Origin: Bacteroidales bacterium
GTDB lineage: Bacteria; Bacteroidota; Bacteroidia; Bacteroidales; JAQUTK01
DNA: 64,000 nt
Direction of reading: 5' to 3'
NCBI GenBank assembly: GCA_028709785.1
Contig: JAQUTK010000013.1
Coordinates: 1-64,000 of the forward strand
Shown: in pieces, positions 1 through 7,655 of the stretch
Layout: each line of letters begins with the position of its first letter
Position numbering within the stretch: the stretch's first letter is position 1
Program-made: the position numbers and the translations under genes
The notes under the pieces: model-generated
What the model was told of the DNA's origin: nothing
The model's database searches: none
The model's input: only the letters and a program-made list of their open reading frames with translations

Positions 1-2
1 GT

Positions 3-1676
3 GAACTGATGAAATGGGAGGCTGCTTTCATTACCACTATTCCGGCAAACACATTCAAGGACAACACTGTTATAACCACGTTGAGCGATCTTAGTAAGTT
101 AGTTAATCTGATCTCTATCGGGAACTACGCTTTCCAGAATTGTACAAAGATCACTTCTGCTGACATACCGGCTACGGTTACTACAATCGGAAATAGCGCT
201 TTTGCAGGATGTAATGCTTTGACGCAATTTGTTGTGGCATCTGCTAATACTGCATTTAAGACGGTAAACGGGGTGTTGTATAACTTTGCAATTACTGAGC
301 TTATTTCGTATCCGAACGGAAAGACAAGCACATCATTGAATATACCTGAAACGGTTACATCAATAAGGGATTACGCCTTCAAAGGTGATAATAAATTAGC
401 CGTAATTAATGCTAAGACATCAACTCCTGCAACGGCTACGACAAACTCTTTTGACAGCGTAAATAAGACAACCTGTAAGATTACCGTATTGACCTCAGCA
501 GCAATTACTACTTATCGAGCAGCAACAGGTTGGTCGGCATTTACCACCATTGAGCAGTTTATCTCAATTGTAACAGTTAATGTGGCAACTGCCGGAACTC
601 TTTCGTCTTTGTTAGAGACTGATCCGTTACAAATAACGGAATTAAATATCTCAGGTTATCTGAATGGAAGCGATATTCTGCTGATAAGAAATATGGGTAT
701 TAATGGTAGTCTTGCGAAGTTAGATATTGAGGGAGCTTCTATTGTAACAGGAGGACAACCTTATTATAACAGTGAAGTAACAGCTATTAATACAATAGGA
801 AACTACATGTTTTCGTCTATGGTAAAACTAACAAGAGTATATCTTCCTCTAACGGTTACAACAATAGGTAATCTTGCTTTCCAGAATTGTAGTTTGCTTA
901 CAACTGTATATTGTAATATACTTGCTGTTCCTTCAATAGGGACTACTATTTTCAATGGATGTTCTACTCTTACTAAGATATGGGTTGCTTCATCTTCTTA
1001 TGGAACTTACAAGAGCGCCTCTGGTAACTGGAGTAGTTACAGCAGTCTGATTGATAGCACCATTGAGTTTGCTGATCCAGTTGTTTTGGCAAAATGCGTT
1101 GAGAACGGGTGGATCATTAATACAAGTGGAAAAATGTATGCCTCTGAAGCAGCAGCAGTTACTTCATTTTCAAAATGCTTTAAAGGATCTGCTATGACAT
1201 CGTTCGATGAACTTAAATTTTTCAGGGGAGTAACAAGTTATAGTTACGTCGAGTTTGCCGATTGCTTACAATTAACGTCAGCAACGATACCAAATACAGT
1301 TACGAATACCGGTCCGGATTCTTTTTCAAGTTGTCCTAATTTAGTGAGTTTGAAATTCGAAGATGGCAACGATAGCGTACCTCTTAGCACGGGTTCTAGT
1401 TTTGTCAACAATAGTAAAATAGCTACTTTGGTATTCCCGAAAAGAACTGTCACAATTAATAATTACTTGAATCGAGAGCTAGCAACACTATCAAAAATAT
1501 ATTGTAAGGCAACTACACCGCCTTCTTTGAATCTTGGCTATGGCGATGATATGACAGTGATAGATTTATTTGTGCCTATTGGTTGTTATGCTGTATATGC
1601 AGCAGCAACTAACTGGAAATCGGCTAGATCAATTACCGAATATAATTTCACTACAAATCCACATAATGTACATTAA
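3..1676 (+). CDS. BspA-type leucine-rich-repeat protein, 5' end outside window (prophage)
   Basis: The frame is open from the first bases, so the true start lies upstream and only the last ~557 codons are visible; the first internal ATG is at 9. The protein is built of BspA/TpLRR (LRR_5) repeats: blocks such as 'IGNYAFQNCTKI', 'IGNSAFAGCNAL' and 'IGNLAFQNCSLL', each preceded by a strand like 'IPATVTT' or 'LPLTVTT'. BspA proteins of Bacteroidetes are usually surface adhesins. Here the gene sits one base before a small ORF and a giant tail protein and belongs to the prophage, so I infer a virion-associated receptor-binding or baseplate-distal protein. A lysogenic-conversion surface protein is the alternative. 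No signal peptide can be judged because the N-terminus is missing. Confidence 0.75.
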   Translation, partial: ELMKWEAAFITTIPANTFKDNTVITTLSDLSKLVNLISIGNYAFQNCTKITSADIPATVTTIGNSAFAGCNALTQFVVASANTAFKTVNGVLYNFAITELISYPNGKTSTSLNIPETVTSIRDYAFKGDNKLAVINAKTSTPATATTNSFDSVNKTTCKITVLTSAAITTYRAATGWSAFTTIEQFISIVTVNVATAGTLSSLLETDPLQITELNISGYLNGSDILLIRNMGINGSLAKLDIEGASIVTGGQPYYNSEVTAINTIGNYMFSSMVKLTRVYLPLTVTTIGNLAFQNCSLLTTVYCNILAVPSIGTTIFNGCSTLTKIWVASSSYGTYKSASGNWSSYSSLIDSTIEFADPVVLAKCVENGWIINTSGKMYASEAAAVTSFSKCFKGSAMTSFDELKFFRGVTSYSYVEFADCLQLTSATIPNTVTNTGPDSFSSCPNLVSLKFEDGNDSVPLSTGSSFVNNSKIATLVFPKRTVTINNYLNRELATLSKIYCKATTPPSLNLGYGDDMTVIDLFVPIGCYAVYAAATNWKSARSITEYNFTTNPHNVH

Positions 1677-1677
1677 T

Positions 1678-1881
1678 ATGAAAATAGAAACGATTGAACA
1701 AATAAAAATTACAGCCGAAGATGGTAAGGTTCTACGACGTATCTTAGATAACCAGATTTGCGGTAATGTTGTTTACTTAGGGTACACTTACTATTTAGGT
1801 GGAGCTAAACTAGCACAACCTATAAAAGAAGTACCTGAATTTTACGAGGAGATAGATGCACCAATAGAAAAAGAAAAATAA
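1678..1881 (+). CDS. Small phage protein of unknown function (67 aa)
   Basis: The ATG at 1678 lies one base after the stop of the leucine-rich-repeat gene, and the ORF ends one base before the ATG of the tail protein, so it is translationally packed between two structural genes. The 67-residue product begins 'MKIETIEQIKI', is acidic at the C-terminus ('EEIDAPIEKEK') and has no membrane segment. The frame remains open upstream to 1570, but that part overlaps the LRR gene. I do not recognise a family. Position suggests a tail-fibre accessory or assembly protein, which is inference from synteny only. Confidence 0.6.
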   Translation: MKIETIEQIKITAEDGKVLRRILDNQICGNVVYLGYTYYLGGAKLAQPIKEVPEFYEEIDAPIEKEK

Positions 1882-1882
1882 A

Positions 1883-4800
1883 ATGGGATACTTATTAAGC
1901 ACAACGATAAAGGGATGGATCGGTTCATTAGAAACATTCATCTCCGGATTCGCAGGCGAAGGCTGGAGGATCTGGAATAATTACACTGACGCTTCAGGTA
2001 AGAAACGCTGGAAGGCTAGTTTTGACGACCTAGAAGTCAGGGGAAGTTTTAATGTCTTTGAACTGATCGTTTCGAAGATTCGAGCCATCATAGGTGCATT
2101 AGGAATTACTCAGGCATGTGGTAAAATTAAAGAAGTCACGCTATTAAACGGTTATTACAGGATCAAAGTAGAGGATGAAATGTCTTTTATGCAAAATGAT
2201 TTTATCCGGTATCAGAGATTCAGTTCCGATACACTCAAACAGCGTAGTTATTGGGTGAAGGTCTTTGTAGTCGTCAATGATGAAATTCTAATTCCTTACG
2301 AAGAATTTACCGTCGGAGAGATTCACACAGCTCCGCAGGTAGGTGATGATATTGTACAGTTCGGCAATGAGACGAACACTGCCAGACAGTCTGCTATATA
2401 TATTCATGCCGACGAAGATGGTTCGCCGGCTATTGATATCCTATATGGTATCAATAGTAAATCTTTCGAAGGTTGTGTGAAAGTTAAACTAGGAACTTTT
2501 ATTGACAATAATGTATCTCATGTAGGTCTTATGTGTGTCAATGGGCTGTTGAAGTCCGTGAATGTAGCCGGAGAAGAGATCTACAAGATCAATCCGGATG
2601 GATCAGCTTTTTTCGCAAAAGGTCAGGTAGGTGTCAATTCCGACGGTAGCGGTTACATATTCAAGAAAACCGTCGACGGAGTTACGAAATACGGCGTGCA
2701 TTGGGATTCAGTGAATGGTTTCGTGTTTGGAGAAGATGTCAAACTATCGTGGAATAATCTGAGTGCTGAAGCTCAAACGAACCTGAAAGGAGATCCGGGA
2801 CAAAAGCAGCCCTATTATCAATATGACTTTTCAAATTCAACCAGCACAACAGCGACAGGAGAACCTGCCGGAGTCACTTGGACGGATGCCCCGCCTGCTC
2901 CTGTGACCGGACAGTATCTATGGATGCGAACGACTGTTTTTACTCCTAAAGAGGATAACACAGGTTGGGATGCTTCATTACCTTCTTATACACGCCTTAG
3001 CGGACTCAATGGAAGTGCAGCTCCACAGGTAAGGGCACAATATAGCATTAATGGTGTGGATTATTGGCATACAGTTTTTGTCGCAGCAGATATCTATATG
3101 CGTTTGTCGTACGATAATGGTTCGACATGGACGTCTGCTGTAAGGATAGTCGGCGAAAAGGGATCAAATGCCCCGGCAGCAAAACCACAATACAGCACGG
3201 ACGCTACATCATGGCATGACACATTCACTCAAGGTGATATCTGGATGCACTTGTCTGTTGACGGCGGAACTACCTACGGATCAGCCGTCCGTATTGTCGG
3301 AGAAAAAGGAGACGTTGGAGCTGACGGAAAGAAACAGATCTACTACAAGTACGATTTCTCATATTCACCTTCTTTATCCGGAACACCTACTGGTGTCACA
3401 TGGGTGGATGCTCCTCCCGCTGCCGTTACAGGTCAATACCTTTGGATGCGAACGACTATCTACACACCGAAAGCAGACAATAGCGGTTGGGATGCCGGAA
3501 CGCCTACCTATTCCAGACTAGGAGGAGAAAAGGGCACCAATGCTCCTGCAGCAAAACCGCAATATAGCGTCGATGGATCTACATTGTGGCATGACACATT
3601 CACTCAAGGTGATGTTTGGATGCACTTGTCAGTTGACGGCGGAACTACCTACGGATCGGCCGTCCGTATTGTCGGCGAGAAAGGAGACGTTGGAGCCAAC
3701 GGACAGAAACAGATCTATTATAAGTACGACTTTTCCTACTCAGCGTCGCTGACAGGAACTCCCACCGGAGTCACTTGGGTAGATGCCCCGCCCGCTGCTG
3801 TAGCAGGTCAGTACCTTTGGATGCGTACCACGATCTACACACCGAAAGCAGATAACAGCGGTTGGGATGCCGGTACACCCACCTATTCAAGACTCGGAGG
3901 AGAAAAAGGCACAAATGCTCCTGCAGCAAAACCACAATATAGCGTCGATGGATCTACTTCCTGGCATGACACATTTGCGCAGGGTGACATTTGGATGCAC
4001 CTGTCTGTTGACGGTGGAACTACCTACGGATCGGCCGTCCGTATTGTCGGCGAGAAAGGAGATATTGGAGCTGACGGTCAGAAACAGATCTATTACAAAT
4101 ATGATTTCTCTTATTCACCTTCCCTGTCCGGAACACCTACGGGTGTCACTTGGGTCGATGCTCCGCCCGCTGCTGTGGCCGGTCAGTATCTTTGGATGCG
4201 CACGACCATCTACACTCCGAAAGCGGACAATACCGGATGGGATGCCGGTACCCCTACGTACTCAAGACTTGGAGGCGAAAACGGTTCTAACGGAACTTCG
4301 CCATATCAGCTGATACTTTCTAACCAAATGGCGAGCATAGTATTAAAGTCTGACGGTACTCTGGATTATTCTGATGCAGTGACTACTCCGACACTCTATT
4401 ATGGTCTTAACACTGTTCCGAACGTGACTTATGCGGTTACTGCTCAGGAAGGGGTAGCAGCTTCAATAACGAACGGGGTAGTATCTGTTACGAGTGTGAC
4501 GAATGATTATACCAACATCGAGATCACTGCAACATTACAGGGTGGATCCACGCCTGTTGCTAAAATACTGTTCAAAGTTGTAAAGGTAAAGAATGGGGTG
4601 TACTACCAGATTATCCCTTCTGTACGACAGGTAAAGAAGGATAAGACGGGGTCTTATTCTGTCCCTACTATATCCTTTAATGTGTACAAGATTGAGGGGA
4701 ATGTAAGGAAGCAGGTGACGAATGTTACTACCGACAAAGTAAAGATGGTAATACAGAGGGACGGGGTTAATCGTATAACAATAGACGGATACGGCGGAAA

Positions 4801-5617
4801 CTCGTACAACTTCGCAGACGCTGTTGTCTTAACAGCTCCAGAGGGTTCTCCAATGACATCATCTATCGTTGCAAAACTATATCCGAACACAGGAACATGG
4901 AATGACGCTGATATGCTGGATATGCAGACTATTCCGCTCCTTATTGATGGGGCGGATGGAAATCCCGGATCTGATGCCAATCTACTCCCGTGGGTACAGG
5001 AGTGGAATTCAAATCAAACTGAAGTCGGTTCTGATCATCTTATTTCGCCAAAGATATTCTCAGGCACTAAAGATGAAACGACTGGAGCGCTGACAGGAGT
5101 AGCTTTAGGTCGTGAAGTAGTTATGATTAATGGAGTTGCCAAGACCGGTGTGTTTGGTCTTAAAAACGGAGTCCTTACATTCTTTGTAGATTCCGAAACA
5201 GGGGATGTTGGCGGCAATGGTACTTTCTCTGCCGGCGATACAAACGGAAAAGTCGTCCTGGATCCTACACGAAAAGGAGCGATTCTGTATGATTCTTCAA
5301 GCAAGGAAATAGGACGCTTTGGATTCAAAGAAACGAGTAGTAATAACTTCGACTTCAGTGCCGGAGAAATGGATCTTTATCTGTACACAAATGGAGTACT
5401 TACCGGAACAGCAAAGGTTACATTCGACGAGCTTCTGATTCAGGCATACGGCACTACGTGGTTTCATGTAAAAAGATGCACCACAGACTTAGGAACATGG
5501 AGTGAGGTATATGCTAACTATCCAGTATATCCAACGGTTGCATTAGGAGATATACCGATCGGAGCTTCATTTGTTGATGCGAATAGTTCCTATGTAGTAA
5601 AAGTTAGACACACATAA
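1883..5617 (+). CDS. Giant phage tail/fibre protein with internal repeats (1244 aa)
   Basis: N-terminal ~290 residues ('MGYLLSTTIKGWIGSLETF' onward) look like the conserved base of Bacteroides phage tail proteins. Residues ~300-800 contain alternating modules: A, 'YYKYDFS..TGVTW.DAPPA...QYLWMRTT.YTP', and B, 'KPQYS.D...WHDTF.QGD.WMHLS.D', joined by Gly-rich linkers such as 'GEKGDVGADG' that resemble collagen-like turns. The order is A-B-B-A-B-A-B-A. The C-terminal part ('GREVVMINGVAKTGVFGL', 'DSETGDVGGNGTFSAG') resembles distal fibre regions. It is followed 13 bp later by the amidase gene. Inferred role: adhesion or tail-tip fibre. An exact family name would need an HMM search. Confidence 0.75.
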   Translation: MGYLLSTTIKGWIGSLETFISGFAGEGWRIWNNYTDASGKKRWKASFDDLEVRGSFNVFELIVSKIRAIIGALGITQACGKIKEVTLLNGYYRIKVEDEMSFMQNDFIRYQRFSSDTLKQRSYWVKVFVVVNDEILIPYEEFTVGEIHTAPQVGDDIVQFGNETNTARQSAIYIHADEDGSPAIDILYGINSKSFEGCVKVKLGTFIDNNVSHVGLMCVNGLLKSVNVAGEEIYKINPDGSAFFAKGQVGVNSDGSGYIFKKTVDGVTKYGVHWDSVNGFVFGEDVKLSWNNLSAEAQTNLKGDPGQKQPYYQYDFSNSTSTTATGEPAGVTWTDAPPAPVTGQYLWMRTTVFTPKEDNTGWDASLPSYTRLSGLNGSAAPQVRAQYSINGVDYWHTVFVAADIYMRLSYDNGSTWTSAVRIVGEKGSNAPAAKPQYSTDATSWHDTFTQGDIWMHLSVDGGTTYGSAVRIVGEKGDVGADGKKQIYYKYDFSYSPSLSGTPTGVTWVDAPPAAVTGQYLWMRTTIYTPKADNSGWDAGTPTYSRLGGEKGTNAPAAKPQYSVDGSTLWHDTFTQGDVWMHLSVDGGTTYGSAVRIVGEKGDVGANGQKQIYYKYDFSYSASLTGTPTGVTWVDAPPAAVAGQYLWMRTTIYTPKADNSGWDAGTPTYSRLGGEKGTNAPAAKPQYSVDGSTSWHDTFAQGDIWMHLSVDGGTTYGSAVRIVGEKGDIGADGQKQIYYKYDFSYSPSLSGTPTGVTWVDAPPAAVAGQYLWMRTTIYTPKADNTGWDAGTPTYSRLGGENGSNGTSPYQLILSNQMASIVLKSDGTLDYSDAVTTPTLYYGLNTVPNVTYAVTAQEGVAASITNGVVSVTSVTNDYTNIEITATLQGGSTPVAKILFKVVKVKNGVYYQIIPSVRQVKKDKTGSYSVPTISFNVYKIEGNVRKQVTNVTTDKVKMVIQRDGVNRITIDGYGGNSYNFADAVVLTAPEGSPMTSSIVAKLYPNTGTWNDADMLDMQTIPLLIDGADGNPGSDANLLPWVQEWNSNQTEVGSDHLISPKIFSGTKDETTGALTGVALGREVVMINGVAKTGVFGLKNGVLTFFVDSETGDVGGNGTFSAGDTNGKVVLDPTRKGAILYDSSSKEIGRFGFKETSSNNFDFSAGEMDLYLYTNGVLTGTAKVTFDELLIQAYGTTWFHVKRCTTDLGTWSEVYANYPVYPTVALGDIPIGASFVDANSSYVVKVRHT
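2813..4280 (+). repeat. 375-bp direct repeats inside the tail gene
   Basis: Module A begins at about 2813, 3341, 3716 and 4091. The last three are exactly 375 bp (125 codons) apart and nearly identical at the DNA level, while the first A module and first B module are diverged. The in-frame period allows whole modules to be gained or lost without breaking the gene. Seen directly in the sequence. Confidence 0.9.
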
Positions 5618-5630
5618 TATAAAAGAAAAT

Positions 5631-6083
5631 ATGAGAACTATCAACCTTATTGTGATTCACTGTAGCGCCACAAAAGAAACAAGCGCTTATACCGTCGAAG
5701 ATTTAAAAAGGGATCATTTGTCCCGAGGCTTTAATGAAATAGGATATCATTTCTATATCCGAAGAAACGGAATCATTGAAGTGTGTAGAGCAATATCCAA
5801 GCCCGGTGCACACGTCATTGGATACAATGCTCACAGCATTGCAATCTGTTATGAAGGCGGATTGGACTCTTCCGGAAAGCCGAAAGATACCCGAACAGGC
5901 CCTCAAAAAGCCAGTATGCAAGAACTCGTTACCACTCTAAAGGCAAAATACAAAATAACACGTATTTGTGGCCACCGAGATTTAAGTCCTGATCTCAATG
6001 GCAATAGCACAGTAGAGCCATCAGAGTGGATTAAAGCCTGCCCCTGTTTTGACGTAAGTTCCGACCCTAGTCTTCGTCTTTAG
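5631..6083 (+). CDS. N-acetylmuramoyl-L-alanine amidase (phage endolysin)
   Basis: 150 residues matching the Amidase_2/PGRP (T7 lysozyme-like) fold: 'LIVIHCSATKE' supplies the first Zn-ligand His, 'GYHFYIRRNG' the substrate-groove motif, 'AICYEGG' a core strand, and 'ICGHRDLSPD' plus 'CPCFDV' the second His and the Cys ligand. It cleaves the bond between N-acetylmuramic acid and L-Ala in peptidoglycan. Length is typical for a single-domain enzyme. There is no signal peptide, so release would need a holin, which is not visible here. It starts 13 bp after the tail gene and its last 4 bp overlap the convergent integrase gene, ending the structural/lysis module. Confidence 0.9.
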   Translation: MRTINLIVIHCSATKETSAYTVEDLKRDHLSRGFNEIGYHFYIRRNGIIEVCRAISKPGAHVIGYNAHSIAICYEGGLDSSGKPKDTRTGPQKASMQELVTTLKAKYKITRICGHRDLSPDLNGNSTVEPSEWIKACPCFDVSSDPSLRL

Positions 6084-7237
6084 AACTTCCCTTCATAATT
6101 CTTGATCAAAGGATTAGCTGCCTGTATATCGTGCGGGGTATAGATGTCTGTCATAAGAATACTCGAGTGACGCGCCTGATCCCGCACGGTCAGCGTATCA
6201 CAACTCCGTAGCATATTGGTGATTCCGGAATCCTTGAGAGAATAAAATTTTATATTGGAGCTCAGTTTCAGATTTGTTCGAACGTATGTCGACCAGAAGT
6301 CTCTAAATTGTTTTTCTGAGCGCTGTACCTCTCCAGGCATACAGCCGTCCGAGAATAAATAATAATCCGAAGGATATTTGAACACATCCAGATCAAGCAT
6401 CAGATGTATCACTTTTGCCGGGAGAGTAATAATTCCATCACACCGGTTCTTTGTTATATCACCTTGTAAATATATGGACTGATCTTTCAGATTAAAATTT
6501 GAAAGTTTGAGCCTGCTCATTTCCTTTGGCCGTATAAAACAGTAATACAGGATATAGCATGCCAGTAGGTAATGTTTGTTTTTCTCTTGAAGATAATCTG
6601 CTATCCGTGTCAAGTCTGATTCTGTAATACACGCTCTTTGTTTTTTCCGGTATCGTTTTCCTAAACGTGATATTCCTGCAGTTGGATCCGTTTTTAGGAA
6701 GCATCTGTTCAAACAATAGTTGGAGAATGTTTTAAGCCATGACAGATAGTTATCTCTTGTAACAGCCGCATTATCTCTTCCAACATACATCTCCTCCAGG
6801 AAACGTGCACAAAAGTCCATATCCATTTGATATATGTAGGTTATGGGGACTTTCAGAGAATCATTCCAGTTATAGAGAGTATTTGTATAAGACAGATAGG
6901 CCGTGTATGTTTCTTCCCGGTAGATATTATCACGAAACAATTTCTCAATGTAACCTTTATATAAGGTAATCACTTCCAGAAAACTCTTGTATGCATTCAC
7001 ATTTTCACCTTCTATCCAGGGATTCCACCCTTTCTCAAGCTTAAGAATAATGCGCTTCAAGAGATCATTGGTATATTTCTTCTTGTCAGCAGCAGTTCCT
7101 TTAAGATGATTTAACTTGATTTTCTTCCGTTTGAGCTTCCCAGTGAGTGGGTCAAATGCGCGAAAAGCGATGTAAGTTTCTTTTCCTCTCTTCAATTCAG
7201 GAAGAGTATAGGCTTTAATTTCGTGGATTGTAGACAT
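6080..7237 (-). CDS. Tyrosine-type phage integrase
   Basis: 385 residues from the ATG at 7237 (a TTG five codons upstream would add residues). An N-terminal arm-binding domain and SAM-like core domain precede a tyrosine-recombinase catalytic domain: Arg in 'CYILYYCFIRPKEM', Lys in 'GDITKN', 'YSLKDSG' at the HxxR box, 'ARHSS' at the H/W position and the nucleophile in 'MTDIYTPH'. The HxxR box therefore reads Y-x-x-K, a form I associate with Bacteroidetes integrases. The gene points into the prophage and its 5' end is 136 bp from the 3' end of tRNA-Pro, the normal arrangement for tRNA-targeted integration. It probably catalyses integration and excision. An inverted repeat covers its leader. Confidence 0.9.
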   Translation of the reverse strand: MSTIHEIKAYTLPELKRGKETYIAFRAFDPLTGKLKRKKIKLNHLKGTAADKKKYTNDLLKRIILKLEKGWNPWIEGENVNAYKSFLEVITLYKGYIEKLFRDNIYREETYTAYLSYTNTLYNWNDSLKVPITYIYQMDMDFCARFLEEMYVGRDNAAVTRDNYLSWLKTFSNYCLNRCFLKTDPTAGISRLGKRYRKKQRACITESDLTRIADYLQEKNKHYLLACYILYYCFIRPKEMSRLKLSNFNLKDQSIYLQGDITKNRCDGIITLPAKVIHLMLDLDVFKYPSDYYLFSDGCMPGEVQRSEKQFRDFWSTYVRTNLKLSSNIKFYSLKDSGITNMLRSCDTLTVRDQARHSSILMTDIYTPHDIQAANPLIKNYEGKF

Positions 7238-7241
7238 TTTT

Positions 7242-7277
7242 TTTCTTTTCAAGTCAGCCTCCCGCCTTGAAAAGAAA
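7242..7277. promoter_or_regulatory. 12-bp perfect inverted repeat upstream of integrase
   Basis: Arms TTTCTTTTCAAG (7242-7253) and CTTGAAAAGAAA (7266-7277) are perfect complements separated by 12 bases. The proximal arm ends 5 bp before the integrase ATG, so as RNA it could occlude the ribosome-binding region, and as DNA it could be an operator or a recombinase/excisionase site. Function is inferred. Confidence 0.6.
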
Positions 7278-7320
7278 GATTTCTACTGTATTTTTCTTGT
7301 CTCTTTTCTGTCCCGACCAA

Positions 7321-7350
7321 TTATCAAAACAGCTTATAACTGTTTGATAA
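7321..7350. repeat. Imperfect palindrome next to tRNA-Pro (terminator or att arm)
   Basis: TTATCAAAACAG and CTGTTTGATAA form a stem with one bulged A around a 7-base loop, 23 bp from the tRNA 3' end. On the minus strand it could end the tRNA transcript. Because it lies between integrase and tRNA it could also be an integrase arm site. Confidence 0.4.
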
Positions 7351-7372
7351 TTAGAAGGTTACAGAGAAATTG

Positions 7373-7445
7373 TCGGAATGAGGCGACTCGAACGCCCGAC
7401 CCCTACGTCCCGAACGTAGTACGCTACCAACTGCGCTACATTCCG
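7373..7445 (-). tRNA. tRNA-Pro (anticodon CGG), probable prophage attachment site
   Basis: Minus-strand cloverleaf: acceptor stem CGGAATG/CATTCCG, D-arm with AGTTGGTA, anticodon stem CTACG/CGTAG with loop TTCGGGA (anticodon CGG), T-loop TTCGAGT, discriminator A. CCA is not encoded and must be added enzymatically; a CCA-adding-type gene lies at 43362-44798. The 3' end faces the integrase, so this is the likely bacterial attachment site, restored by the phage end. The other att copy lies outside the window. Confidence 0.93.
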
Positions 7446-7655
7446 ATTCTTTTCGGGTGACAAAATTAGTTCTTTTCCGTCACATACAAAACATTTACCG
7501 GTTGTTTTTTCTTTTTTTACACTTTCAGTCCTATCTGAAAGAGAGAATGGAAAGAATGTATTCCGATTGACATCAATTATTCGCATAAACACAACAAGGT
7601 TACCATTTCTTTTTGCTTACTTTGTGATACTATAAATTTTAATCCGAATACGGAT

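Noticed and set aside
2813-4280. Regular repeats that could suggest a CRISPR array
   Set aside because: The period is 375 bp, in frame and protein coding, with no short repeat/unique spacer pattern.
1-7237. Diversity-generating retroelement with the LRR or fibre protein as target
   Set aside because: No reverse transcriptase, template repeat or A-biased variable region seen in the window; it could still lie further left.
7359-7592. 77-codon minus-strand ORF across the tRNA-Pro gene
   Set aside because: It overlaps the tRNA cloverleaf; no protein features.
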